From: Glossina fuscipes
Taxonomy: Eukaryota; Arthropoda; Insecta; Diptera; Glossinidae
Direction: 5' to 3'
Length of the DNA: 64,000 nt
Assembly: GCF_014805625.2 (NCBI RefSeq)
Contig: NW_023998651.1
Coordinates: forward strand, 640,260-704,259
The stretch's first letter is position 1. Every line of letters begins with the position of its first letter. The notes beneath the pieces are model-generated. The model was not told where the DNA came from. It worked only from the letters and a program-made list of their open reading frames with translations, and made no database searches. The position numbers and the translations under genes are program-made. This document shows positions 47,133-57,542 of the stretch, one piece after another.

Positions 47133-47640
47133 TCAAGACGCCAGCTGAAAACATGGCTCTGTGTTTCTTAAAAACGTTTTAATAGATAAACTTCTTGCCA
47201 AAGAGTGTACACATTCGATGCGAATTCCAAGTGCCCTAAGCCTTCTGCATCCACCAATTATAAGATAACCTACTTTAACAATATTATCACATACATAACA
47301 ATAATGCTTTAAGCTGCCTATACAGAACTTCAACCACCCTACTAAGTTGCCGGTGATATGGTGAAATTAGGATTTTGTGAGAGCCTAATAATTTAGTCAG
47401 CTCAGAAAACATTTGGGACGTAATTGGTTAAAATAATTAGCTATATATGGAAGAGTGAAATGTATTTATCTAAAAACATGGAAGGAACCGTACATTCAGG
47501 AATCCAGCTTTAACCATCTTTGTATGTCTTGCCGCCGTTGTTTTTTCAGTAAGAGCGATATTGCCCTGACCAGGCAACGAGGTGAGAAATTCCACATAGC
47601 CTTTCATAAACTAAGCCGTGTAGAGCGGTAGATACATAGG
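47133..47640 (-). pseudogene. Ty3/gypsy integrase fragment
   Basis: Minus strand from 47640 down: EFLTSLPGQGNIALTEKTTA, a gap of unclear sequence, then QMFSELTKLLGSHKILISPY followed by HRQLSRVVEVLYRQLKALLL, which matches the core around the third catalytic residue (FxxELxKLLGxxHxxTxxYHPQxNGxVERxHRxLK; the E lies in the VVEVLYR segment). It is upstream of, not downstream from, the RT fragment at 47060-46640 on the same strand, so the two are either different insertions or rearranged. Confidence 0.6.
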
Positions 47641-47643
47641 TAC

Positions 47644-48340
47644 TTGAATCGAAAGAAGTTTTCTTACATTAGTAAGCCGGTGTTGCCAACCAGTAGCATC
47701 GTTCCTATCGACAAAAAATATGTTGTGATTTCTCCAACTGATCCCTCCATAATTATTTCGCAATTCAGCCCTTTCGCTATTAAAAAAGCACTAGATTGCA
47801 TTACGTATATAGACTCTATATCGATTTTACGCGATGGAAATTTACTTGTCCTGGCTGGGAAACCGAGCCAGCTCATAAAGTCTAAATCATTAGCCAATTT
47901 GTGCGTTATATCCGCTAAACTGCATGACAAACTGAACTCGGTTAAAGGAGTAGTTTATGCCCCTTGTCTAAAGCATGTGCCGGAAGATGAAATTGTGCGC
48001 GAAATGGAGTGACTGAAATCTACAAATTCACCAAATTAAATGACGATGGAAAAACCCGCTCTCCTACAGGAAGAATTATTTTGACTTTTGACCGCTATCG
48101 GCTACCGCCCACGGTTGATGTAGCTTGGTACAAATGTAAAGTAGAACTCTACATTGTAAATCCCATGAGGTGTAAAAACTGCCAACGCCTGGGCCATACG
48201 GCAAAAAGATGCACCAGTCTTCCATCCTGTGTTAACTGTGTTAACATCCTGAAAACTGTAAGCGTAGCTTTTGCATAAATTGCAACGATCAACACTCTGC
48301 GTTAGATAAACAATGCCCACGTTTTATACAAATGCGGAAA
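47644..48340 (+). pseudogene. I-type LINE ORF1 with zinc knuckles
   Basis: The frame 47644-48012 (no good ATG; the first codon is TTG) encodes a gag-like region including FAIKKALDCITYIDSISILR and LLVLAGKPSQLIKSKSLANL, then shifts to 48009-48278: PTGRIILTFDRYRLPPTVDV, YKCKVELYIVNPMRCKNCQR, where CKNCQRLGHTAKRC is a CCHC knuckle. A second one (CINCNDQHSALDKQCP) is read in another frame near 48270-48320. ORF1 would package LINE RNA. The frameshifts make it a pseudogene. Confidence 0.75.
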
Positions 48341-48689
48341 ATTATTGTAGCGTGGGCGAAGCGCGACGCACATACCGGGAAAGAAATCCATCTGTAGACC
48401 AAGGAATTGGAAAAAGTAATACCTACGCTGTTGTCGCCTCGCAAATCGAGCCTAATAAACGTTTAACTCCAACTCCTTCCAACGAAAAACCTATTCAACC
48501 ATCAACCCAAAAATTATATTGCGAAACCAGTTACATCACTTGCCAAAGATAATATTGAAAAAACCAAAGCAACACCAAATTCAACCTTTTTATCGCTTCA
48601 AGGAACCCATTGTAGAAGCTCTTTTAATCCTACTCCACCCAAATCATATACTGGATACTTCACGAATGCTGATCGAAATTCATATTTCA

Positions 48690-49450
48690 AACAAGGAGTT
48701 GGTGTTTTTATAAAATCAAATATACCTCACAAACGCATAAATTTTAGCTCAAACATACAAGCTGTAGCGATACAAATAATGTTAAACATAAAATTTACAG
48801 TGCTTTCGCTCTATATCCCACCTCGCAATCGTTTTCTCAGCAATAACTCTACAATTTATTCTCCGTATTCTCCCCCCCATTAATTATATGCGGCGACTTT
48901 AATAGTTGGAATATCATCTGGGGCTCAACAGTGAACAATACCCTTCGTACTGCTTTAAAGGAAGCCTTCATTCAAAACAATCTCTGCATTTTAAATGATG
49001 AAAAACCAACGCACTTCTCAACTCACCATACTTTTTCACATATTGATTTAACATGTTGCTCTCCCTCACTTCTTCCTTTGGTTTCCTGGTCTATTTCTGA
49101 TGATCTACATAATAGCAATCACTTTCCAATTATAATCGATCTTAAACTTTCAACGTCCACTGTTACTCCAGTAAAACAGGCCAAATTCCTCCTAGGTAAA
49201 GCGGCTGCTCATGTTTCTATTCCTCAAATCAACACCTCTTTTAAATGAGCTAGGGTTCCTTGGTGGAACAACACGCTTTCGATTCTGAGGAAAAATAAAA
49301 TGGATCTATGGCAGAGCTTTAAAAAATGTCCTGATCATGATCGTTTGTTTTTATACAAAAAGGCCAATGTTCTTTTCAGAATGGAATTACGAAAATCAAT
49401 GTCACTTAGTTTCGAACTTTTTCGAAAAAGATTCACAGAAATACATCAAT
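48690..49450 (+). pseudogene. I-type LINE endonuclease
   Basis: In broken frames: KQGVGVFIKSNIPHKRINFS, VAIQIMLNIKFTVLSLYIPP, then LIICGDFNSWNIIWGS (catalytic GDFN intact, about 48885-48930), ILNDEKPTHFSTHHTFSHID and SWSISDDLHNSNHFPIIIDL (SDH-type motif with N for D). The segment ends with VPWWNNTLSILRKNK and RKRFTEIHQ, the usual linker into the RT. The early endonuclease motifs (QWN, E) are not visible, and the region between the zinc knuckles and VGVFIK looks shortened. Confidence 0.75.
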
Positions 49451-49455
49451 GAAAG

Positions 49456-50174
49456 TTGTCTGAAACAAAATTAACAGACTCAATGGGACTTCAAATCTCA
49501 AAATCTTCTAGTCTGCTTCCTGCTTGTGCCGGGGTAGATGCTTCAGAGCAGGTTCTTTCCACTCACATATTAAAAGAACGTACTTCAACTTTCACAGGCG
49601 AAGCGAGAGCTATCCTTCATGCTCCGAACCTTGTTCATAAAAACAAACTCAAAACCGTCATTGTTACCAACAGTTTGTCTATATTACAAGCTATACGGAA
49701 TCCTTCGACTTCGAGATGGAGCACTATTGACCAATTAAGGAATATTATTAAAATACCCGGAGGAAAAATTAAAATGTTATGGGTACCTAGTCATACTGGT
49801 TTATTGGAAAATGAGCTGGCTGATCGAGCGGTTAAGTATGCTGCTGCTGGACCTCTAATTATTGATGATGTCATGGAAAAGTTGGATCTTCAAAGATACA
49901 TTGGAGGAAAAGTTAAGGAGCAAATTACAGAAGAAAATCTACAATACCATCATCAGCACTACTCTTTTATTAACCCTCAATTAACTCCATCTATATATCC
50001 AACAATTGTTGACAAAATCAAGATCCAAACATTTTCGAGAATTCGACTTGGTCATACAATTGTAACTCACGAATGGATCTTGAAGAAGTCCTCCTTTCCA
50101 ATCTGCAGTTGTGAATAAATTCTCACATTCGCACATTCTCTGTGACTGCCTTAACTTTTCCTTGGCTAGAAGTA
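49456..50174 (+). pseudogene. I-type LINE RNase H (upstream part)
   Basis: This 220-codon frame reads HILKERTSTFTGEARAILHA, NKLKTVIVTNSLSILQAI, KMLWVPSHTGLLENELADRA. E of TGEA, D replaced by N in VTNSLS, and H/D of PSHTGLLENELAD give most of the RNase H active site, with one catalytic aspartate lost. After a stop near 50118 the cysteine/histidine tail continues in another frame (NKFSHSHILCDCLNFSLARS). The Tigger element at 50175 interrupts the gene here, and the frame resumes at 51469. There is no RT upstream. Confidence 0.8.
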
Positions 50175-50188
50175 CAGTCCAACCTGTT

Positions 50189-50260
50189 TTTGTGCGGTGT
50201 TTTTTTATGCGCTTTTTTTTTTGTGCGATTCTTTTTGTGCGATTCTTTTTTGTGCGGTAT
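50189..50260 (+). repeat. subterminal T-rich repeats of the Tigger element
   Basis: Five short units of the type T(n)GTGCGRTT/TTATGCGC follow the 5' terminus, including two adjacent TGTGCGATTCTTTTT units. Repeats this close to a terminus may be transposase-binding sites. No matching set is obvious at the other end. Confidence 0.5.
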
Positions 50261-50339
50261 ATGAATATCGACACATTGAATTTCGCCGAGAGGTTAGGTC
50301 AATCTGAACTGTGTTGGTATCACTTTTTTTGCTATCAGT

Positions 50340-51130
50340 ATGTATGTACACATTGCAACAGCCATTTTCATACCTATTGCATGGTTCAACGATTGCTTCG
50401 TACCAGAAGTTGAAAAATATATGACAGAAATGGGTCTTCCTTTTAAAGTGTTGTTAATTGTTGACAATGCACCCGGTCATCCTTCTTTAGAGCATCCTAA
50501 TGTACAAGTAGTGTTTTTACCACCCAATACGACTAGCGTTATACAACCATTGGACCAGGGCATAATCGCAACTTTTAAGAAACACTATGTGAAAATATCT
50601 TTTAGGTACACTTTGAAAAACTAGAAAACGATGGAATAAGCCTGACTGAAGTATGGAAAAAGTTTTCGATTTTAGACTGCATAAACCACGCCACTGCAGC
50701 AATTACTCAAATAAAACAACACACTTTAAATCCGTGCTGGAAAGCGGTCTGGCCTGAATATGTCATTAATAGAAATGTTACCGACAACACATCCACTTTA
50801 TCATCAGATATCATTGCGCTAGCACATCAAATCTGCGAAGAAGGTTTTGACTCTTTCAGCGAAAATGATCTTATTGAAATGATAGTGACATTATCAATAA
50901 CTTAACAGATCATGAAGACGGACAAGAAGAACCGGAATCTATTACAGCGAATAAAATATAGGTAGGGATCCAGCTTTGCAGCAAATTGGAAAAGCATTTT
51001 CTTAAAATAGATAACAATTCTCAAAGAAGTTTGAAATTCCAAAAAGAGCTTCGATTGTGTATATCTGGCTATCGCGACGTTTACAAACAGCTGGCCAAAC
51101 GACCGTCGTCGCCGCCTACATGTTAACAAA
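50340..51130 (+). pseudogene. Tigger-type transposase, C-terminal half
   Basis: Open in pieces: 50340-50624 reads AWFNDCFVPEVEKYMTEMGL, FKVLLIVDNAPGHPSLEHPN, VVFLPPNTTSVIQPLDQGII, AFKKHY-like. It holds two of the three catalytic acidic residues (D of LLIVDNAPGHP and D of IQPLDQG). The next frame continues at about 50600-50905: EKLENDGISLTEVWKKFSIL, DCINHATAAITQIKQHTLNP, CWKAVWPEYV. C-terminal pieces reach 51125. The CENP-B-like DNA-binding domain and the first catalytic aspartate are absent. This is a jerky/Tigger-family enzyme, non-functional. Confidence 0.85.
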
Positions 51131-51466
51131 AAATAAATCAACTATAGTATCTTCAAGTGACGAAAGCGATTACGAACCAGTTCATCGCAAAAATATGCGC
51201 GTTTTGAACTACGACGAGTAGTATTGAATTATGTACATTTTGAAACTTTCTCCTTGTTTAAAATTAAAAATTAAAATTTTTTTAAATGTTTCAATGTGTA
51301 ATTTAATTATTTATTTTGTTTGGAAAGCACTTTCTTGCTATTTCGTGAAGCTTTGACATATTTTCTAAGTGAGACTTTATTTATGCGGTCCCTCTCTAAC
51401 GCATAAAAAAATTTTCTTTAATATGCTGTGAACTTTTGAATATTTTTTTTTGTACAGGTTGCACTG

Positions 51467-51640
51467 TATTGTATTTGGAACGATTAACCCTTTACACATT
51501 CTAAAACCAGCTTCAGGATAGAATATCAATTCAATATACTACTTTATTAAAACTACTAAGCTCATTATCTAATGTACATTTATTTAAATTAGAGCCGATA
51601 GCCTGTGTTGCTAGTGCTCAATGAAGCTATATTCTAATTT
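51467..51640 (+). pseudogene. I-type LINE RNase H end and 3' UTR after the Tigger insertion
   Basis: Joining 50174 to 51469 gives an open continuation of the LINE protein: SLARSIVFGTINPLHILKPA, a stop after SG, then NINSIYYFIKTTKLI. This is the expected position and composition for the very C-terminus of I-type ORF2. The 3' UTR follows, with the 32-base string (51592-51623) shared with 22592-22623 on the other strand. Confidence 0.65.
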
Positions 51641-51786
51641 AGAATCAATAAGCAAAATAATGTAGAGCGGCAATTCTGTAAGTTTCACAAAAAATCAACG
51701 CAACATATGATTTGATTCAAAGCAGGATTTTGTTATGGCGTATTTTTAAAAATTTTGAAGAATTTGGTAAGATGGAAGAAATAAAT

Positions 51787-52232
51787 TCAATTAATGTTGA
51801 AACTTGGGATAAAAGATATGGGCATTTGAATACACGCGATCTTATAGATGGCCAAGATATGATTACCTGATTGGTTATCAGTACGACAGCGAATTTTAAT
51901 TGTATGACGCGTGCAACATGTAAAATTTTTAATGTTTCGTATAAAGTTACATAAGAAATAATTGGCCAATGTATATATTGGCGAATACAGATTTGAGGGG
52001 TCCGGTGGACACAATTTTGAAGGCTGGTGTGCACTATTTGATCGCTTCTTATTTTTTAACGGAGAAATCTGATGTCTTTGATGTTCTCAAAAAGCTTGCC
52101 ATCATGTCGTCCCATAAAGAAGTTAAGAAGCAGCAATGGGGTGGAATATGTCAACAATCAATTTAAAGAGTATTTTTCAGAGAAAGATTTTCACGAGACC
52201 ACTGTTCATTACAGTCAACAACAAAGTGACGT
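51787..52232 (+). pseudogene. Ty1/copia integrase fragment
   Basis: In shifting frames: TWDKRYGHLNTRDLI (the pre-integrase H-x-H region), CMTRATCKIFNVSYK (altered C-x2-C pair), DLRGPVDTILKAGVHYLIAS, SDVFDVLKKLAIM, VEYVNNQFKEYFSEKDFHET, TVHYSQQQSDVAKI. These correspond in order to the zinc finger, the first catalytic aspartate (DLxGP), the second (NGxEYxNxxF) and the TPQQNGVAE end motif of copia integrases; several key residues are changed. There is no gag, RT or LTR. Confidence 0.7.
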
Positions 52233-53639
52233 AGCTAAGATAGCTAGCGGAGGGAGGGTAATGCGTTCTGGAATCATATGAACTGCCAAATAAATCGAAG
52301 CAACAAGTACTGCCGCATAGATATGCAACAGATGTTCAACTTTGTTTTGCATTCTTAAACCCCGTTTGCCAGTTGGTTTAAAAGAAATATTTTAGTGGTT
52401 CATAAGCACATTTTCGAGTGCAACATGTAAGCATTTTTAGAACATATAACAAGCTCAACCAATCCATCAATCAAACAAGTTTCACGCGAGAAGACAAAAA
52501 AAATTTATTCAGTTAAAGAACCACTTATCTTAAATTTTTTAAAAAGTGTATTCCTATGATTCTTCAGCTGTTTTAATTACTTACCAAGCAAAACCATCAT
52601 TACCTCTTTCAACGTTTCATTTTTTTGCTGTTTAACTTGGCATAACTACAAAATTTACGTTTTTTAAAATGAAATTTTTAAGTTTAATCCTCCTTTCATA
52701 CTGGAAACTTGTAAAAATATTTTTTTCTAAGAAATACATCGGTAGCTGGATGATAACCGTTTTCATCAGCGACTAGGGGATCTGGCCAGCTAATAAATCT
52801 GAAGAATTACTAAATACGCGATTTAACAATTTGCCTTAGTGATTGTAGATCAGATTTGATTGATTTAATTAAGGCATAGCCCGTCGATGCCTCCAAAAAA
52901 ACAATCGTAATTTGAAGCCGAATGTAATTCGAAATTTATATGGATTTTAAATTTCATTTTATATGCTGAAAGCCATAACGATTTCTTTCGAATGAATTAA
53001 AAAAATGAAAACTGACAATGGAGTAAACGGGGCAAAGCAACAATCTATTTCACAATATTCTATAGTTATATAATGTAGTCGATTGCGAATCACTCAAAGA
53101 GTTTTTGGGATTTCATTGTGCTAATTGGTTTTTTTTTTGGTGGTGCTCTCGCGCAAAGTGTGTTCGTTGCTGTTATCTTTTCGTATAAAAAACATAAACA
53201 ATAGCAAAGGCAGACATTGAAGCCTTAGCGCTACCTTTTGTTTACGTGTTAATGTTTAAAACCCAGAAATACTGGTAAGCAAAGTGTAGAACGCTGTGAT
53301 ATTAGAACTGTCTATGCATACTTACGGTAGTACTTGCGAGTTTAATAATACATAAATGAAATAAGGCCTATACAATAGCAACATCAAGCGAAAATTGTTA
53401 AATACATCGCAATTACCCAAACGGAGTGTAAGCTTTTTATTTAAAAGGCTATGTTTTCTAAACAGTACTTGAATGGTAAAGGTAATACTGCTGAGAGTAT
53501 ATCCAAGGCTTACCTGGCGGCATCGCCTAAATAAACTAGTTGCCTGCGTAAATCCTGGCTACGAAACTTGACTGTACGTGAATCCTAAGTGAGCAATTTT
53601 CTGCTAGACTAGTTCTGGTTATGATGGACTGCTTATTTA
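52233..53639. other. no recognisable gene
   Basis: AT-rich DNA with no frame above about 60 codons. Near 53120-53260 it has an imperfect similarity in style to LINE 5' UTRs (T-rich, then GTGCTCTCGCGCAAAGTGTG), which might be the 5' part of the CR1-like copy that follows, but this is not secure. Confidence 0.35.
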
Positions 53640-56200
53640 ATCAGAGTACGGCAAAAATTGGCGCTGGATCGGACAGATATATAATCTGCTAGATCTGTGA
53701 GCGCTATGATCACCCAAGGTGCGCTGGCCTTAGGGAAGGGCAGCTTATGATATAGTTTATGCGACGAAAGGCCTTCGTTCATTTTGTCCTGACTGAAGGA
53801 AGAAGGACATTGATTTTTATAAACTATTCACGCAAATGAAAACGAAAGTGGAGAAGGTCAGAGTGTGCTTGAGACCCTTATGAATAAATTTACGGAATGT
53901 CAATAAAGGTGTGGAGTATGAATTTTCGAAACATTCACCGTAAACAAGGAATCCGGACCATGTAATCTGGCGTGTGGGCTCTCCCCTATATGGCTGGTTA
54001 ATGTTGAAATGCGAACCTCGGGTATAATCCCCTTTTGGAGGATTTGTTGGAGTGTCTCCTGTTGACATGTCGCTTAGTTAGTTGGTTTGTGCTCGTTTAA
54101 TGTGGCCAAAACTAGGATTAAGGTAGAGGGTAATTATCCCTTTTCCTCAAGGTTTACTTATTCGGTAACGGTAAGAAGCACTATGAATATACTCGTAAAC
54201 ATTTTGTGTAGATTTGCCGCCTCTGCCAGTTTCGCGTCTTCAAATTTACATTTTGCTATTTGTGTCATCGAAGGCAACCACTACTCAGCTTAGCCACAAG
54301 TAATGCTGTGGCATATTTCTCGGCATGAAGTAGTTGCTGTGCCACCGAGAGAGCTGGTGTTTATTTTAAGCCTTGCTCCGTGTACAAAAATTAGTAATAT
54401 TATATATCATATCTCAGCAAAAGCTCTCAACCTGAACGCTAATAGAATGTATGTTTTTATGTTGAAGGCGGATTTGGATAGGAATATACTATCCTTCAAA
54501 GTTTTATTACCTACGGAGCATATTTGTGTGTTCGTGGAAAAATTCGTCTGGCCCCGCGATGCTCTCGTAAAGCGATTCCTCACTGAAGGCGATTTCTCTA
54601 ATCCTGCTTTTTTGTCCCGAAAAACACAACTGGGTAGAATACGAGCATGGCAGTATTCGCCAATGCGCTTGGGTCAAAAAACTAGGTAAATGCTTACAAG
54701 CTCTTTTAATATTGTACCAAAACCTTTTGGTCTTACTACGATGCTCCGTGATACATGCACCCGAAGTTCATGCATGCAATTTCAGGTCTTCACGTTTTCT
54801 GAGAAATGACTTGCCTCTGATGTTTATTCCTCTGATATTTTTGTGGAAGAATTTTCAGGTGTTTACAGGGAATAAATCAAATAATAATTTGGCTGGCTTG
54901 TTGGCATTGCGATCTGTACAGGGTTTTTCGCTGAAGTGTTCAGGGTTTTTAGTTCTGTAGCAATTTGTCTGTATCCGAATTAATGTAAACGAAAAATTTG
55001 TTTTTATGGTATATTCGTACATACCTCTTCTGATGTTTCGGCTTATCTACGACATACTGGTCTTCTACAGAAAATTTCAAGCAGTCTTATGCCGAATGGC
55101 GTGTCAGTCTTAACGGTCCGGAATGGCATGGTCAGCCTGGACCAGACCTTACTCCCTTATGATAGTAATAAATTGTGCCATACATCTTATTAGACCTCTT
55201 TTACCGGTTTTTAACTTGTCGCTTTCTCTCCAAAAATTAGGAAGCGTAGCCTCATCGTTCCGCTCTAAAAAAAATTATCTCAAAGAAAATGTGAACACCT
55301 ACAGCTGTATTCTTAAGCTTTTCACACAGTTCATAGTGAATAGGCTGAAACAGTCAACTTCATCAATAAATTCTAATTAATAGCACGCTTTTATTAAAGG
55401 CCAAAGTGCTGCTACTAATCTCATCGAATTTTGTTGGTACGGGTTTTTCAAACGGCAAAAAGATTGGCGCGAGTTACACCGATGTAAGGAAAGCATTTGA
55501 CTCAAGGTCCTTATACACTAGTTTGGCTCATATTTAAACGGTCACACCCAAAAAGCCCTACTCAATTTTTGCATGTCTCTTGAAATTGCTTTTAGGTCAA
55601 GTGTTTCTAAGCGTAGCCATTTAAATATTGTTTTTTATTCTGTTTATAAACAATATAGCATCTGTTATAAGTAGAACTCATCTACTTATATAAATATTCA
55701 ATAATGATATAAAATATTCAATAATGTAAGGGGGTTTAAAATTTTTAGGTCGGTTCTGCTTTCACTTGTGAAACGGTAGGAAATAAACGGCATGACTCTT
55801 AAGACCTCTTGCCATAAGTTCACCACCTTTCATTTATAATCAGATGCTGGAGACAATTTTATCAATCTACATGTAATATCTGATGCCAAAATGTCTTTTA
55901 ATCTACACATTTAGCCCGTTATTAGCAATCTTAGTTTTATTAAACGATTAGTAAAGAATTTGACCACTCTTATAAAACGAAAAGGTTACGTATGTCACGG
56001 TAATTGGAATACCTCGCCTTTATTGTGGCCGTTCTGAGAAACTCGAATCAGTGTAAAAGTAATTCCTCTTGTTCGCATTCGGTAATATAGGTTGGAATCC
56101 AAGCGTATGGCTCTCTTCATTTGAAGACAAGCTACTTTTAATTCAAGTACCGTCTCTAGCCAATTATAGGTTAATGCTAATAGTTTTGTTCTAAAAAAAA
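53640..56200 (+). mobile_element. divergent CR1-like LINE, plus strand, degenerate
   Basis: The element order is preserved but strongly eroded: PHD-like ORF1 start near 53690-53880 (CERYDHPRCAGL, KGLRSFCPD, KKDIDFYKLFTQMK), ORF1 C-terminal part at 54303-54600 (AVPPRELVFILSLAPCTKIS, LSFKVLLPTEHI), an RT fragment at 55385-55560 (HAFIKGQSAATNLIEF) and an ORF2 end at 55870-56190 (MSFNLHI, VISNLSFIKRLVKN). It belongs to the same clade as copies A and B but is older or from another family. Most of the endonuclease and the RT core are lost. Confidence 0.65.
54303..54689 (+). pseudogene. CR1-like ORF1 C-terminal part (divergent copy)
   Basis: This 128-codon frame aligns with the ORF1 C-terminal segments of the long copies: AVPPRELVFILSLAPCTKIS against AVPPRKAIYVSRLAPETSMD, and LSFKVLLPTEHI against SSFKILVPTENS, then WPRDALVKRFL against WPVGSLIKEFI. 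Similarity is moderate, so this copy represents a separate lineage. Downstream frames do not continue into a readable endonuclease. Confidence 0.65.
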
Positions 56201-57542
56201 ATTAGAAGAAATGAAGATAGTGTCGCTATTCCTACCCAGCGGGATTGAGGTTAACGTTTCGGTGAGGGCGTGAAGATTCTAAGAGTCCATTAGATTAGCT
56301 CAACGTCGCACTCATTGTGCGGTCCATTCGCTTTTGCTTGCCATATGTAGAAACTTTAACGGGGTATCGTAAATTGTCTTTCGCAAATAGCGATGAAGGT
56401 GTTTAAAGAAAACTTCTTGAGAATTTACCTGATAAGGTCGCCTGACTGGCTGATAATGCTACATAGTAAACGATATATCTACGAAAGTTAATCGATTTTA
56501 AACTTCGTAGTGCATCAGTTTTAGGTTTATGATGACTAAATTATAAATTTTAATATTCTATGCTGGTGTAATAGATTGTACACTTATAACCCTTTTTCAT
56601 TTCTTCTTGTGGTCTCAAAAATAATTTCCGTGGTTTCATTTGAGCCAATCATAAATAATAATAATCTATCGATATCAATTAAATCCACCAAAGAACATAG
56701 CTCATTAACCTCATTTCGGCACTAAAAGTGTTTAAAACAAAATGCTTGTAAAGTTTAGCGTTTGAAGTTCATTTAGCGTAGCTACATCTACTACAAGATA
56801 ATATGTATATGCCAATTCATTTATCAAACTCAGCCTGTCTGTCTCCTTGATATATTCGTTCAATCCATTCTTTCTACAATTAATGTTTTTTTGCACATTT
56901 AAAAAAGAAAGCGTTCTTGAAAATATGTTTATATTTTTTTTATAATTTCAAACGATTTAAATGTACTCGCTTTTACGCAAAGTATAAAACCAATAATTCT
57001 GTCTTGTTTTTAATTTTTCTGCGTAGATGTTAAATCAGTTAAACACTTTGACAGCCCGAGGGGAAATGGTATTTACTTAGCATCCAGCAAACACGTACAA
57101 ACGATCACACCTGCTTACGGAACTAAACTTATGTTCTTCAAAAGCAATTGAAATGACAATTCCCAATCACGTTAACCACGCAGTTTAACGCAGGTTAAGC
57201 ATTATAATAGTTCCTTTATTCCTTCCTTATTCCATTGGCGTATTTCTTTGCTTGATAGGTAATACATGTCATATTGAGTTGACTAATAGTAACAATGACA
57301 TAATGTTGCTGCTCTATATTTTAATAATTACGTTAGCCGTAAAATATGGCAATAATCAGAAACAATAAAAAGCTAAGAAAATAATGGTAAACAGTCACAA
57401 TCCTCTAGAGAAAAGTAATTTGTGTCTAACTGTAATAAGGAACTAATAACTTTTTTATCGACGTTAATTCAAGCATTTTGGATACATATTATTTATTGAG
57501 AGCTACCCCTCTATCGATCGACCAGGTGAATTGTCCTAAAAA
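56201..57542. other. no recognisable gene
   Basis: AT-rich sequence without supported features; no frame carries a domain I recognise. Confidence 0.4.

Larger units (their letters stand above)
50175..51466 (+). mobile_element. pogo/Tigger DNA transposon, nested in the I-type LINE
   Basis: Termini: CAGTCCAACCTGT at 50175-50187 and, in reverse complement, CAGTGCAACCTGT ending at 51466, 12 of 13 identical. TA flanks both sides (50173-50174 and 51467-51468), the target duplication of this superfamily. Length is about 1.29 kb, shorter than complete Tigger elements (about 2 kb or more), because the 5' half of the transposase gene is missing. Removing the element and one TA restores a continuous LINE reading frame. 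T-rich subterminal repeats with TGTGCG occur at 50189-50260. Confidence 0.85.
47644..51640 (+). mobile_element. I-type LINE lacking RT, split by a Tigger element
   Basis: Order: ORF1 with CCHC zinc knuckles (47644-48340), endonuclease (48690-49245), a short linker, RNase H (49470-50180 and, after the inserted Tigger, 51469-51600), and a 3' UTR. RNase H after the RT is the hallmark of I-type LINEs. The RT is missing: the sequence passes from the endonuclease linker to RNase H at about 49450-49480. The 3' UTR string at 51592-51623 recurs exactly on the minus strand at 22592-22623, confirming a dispersed family. All ORFs have shifts or stops. Confidence 0.75.

Noticed and set aside
51717..52034. 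105-codon minus-strand frame
   Set aside because: It is antisense to the copia integrase fragment, which shows ordered family motifs; the minus frame has none.
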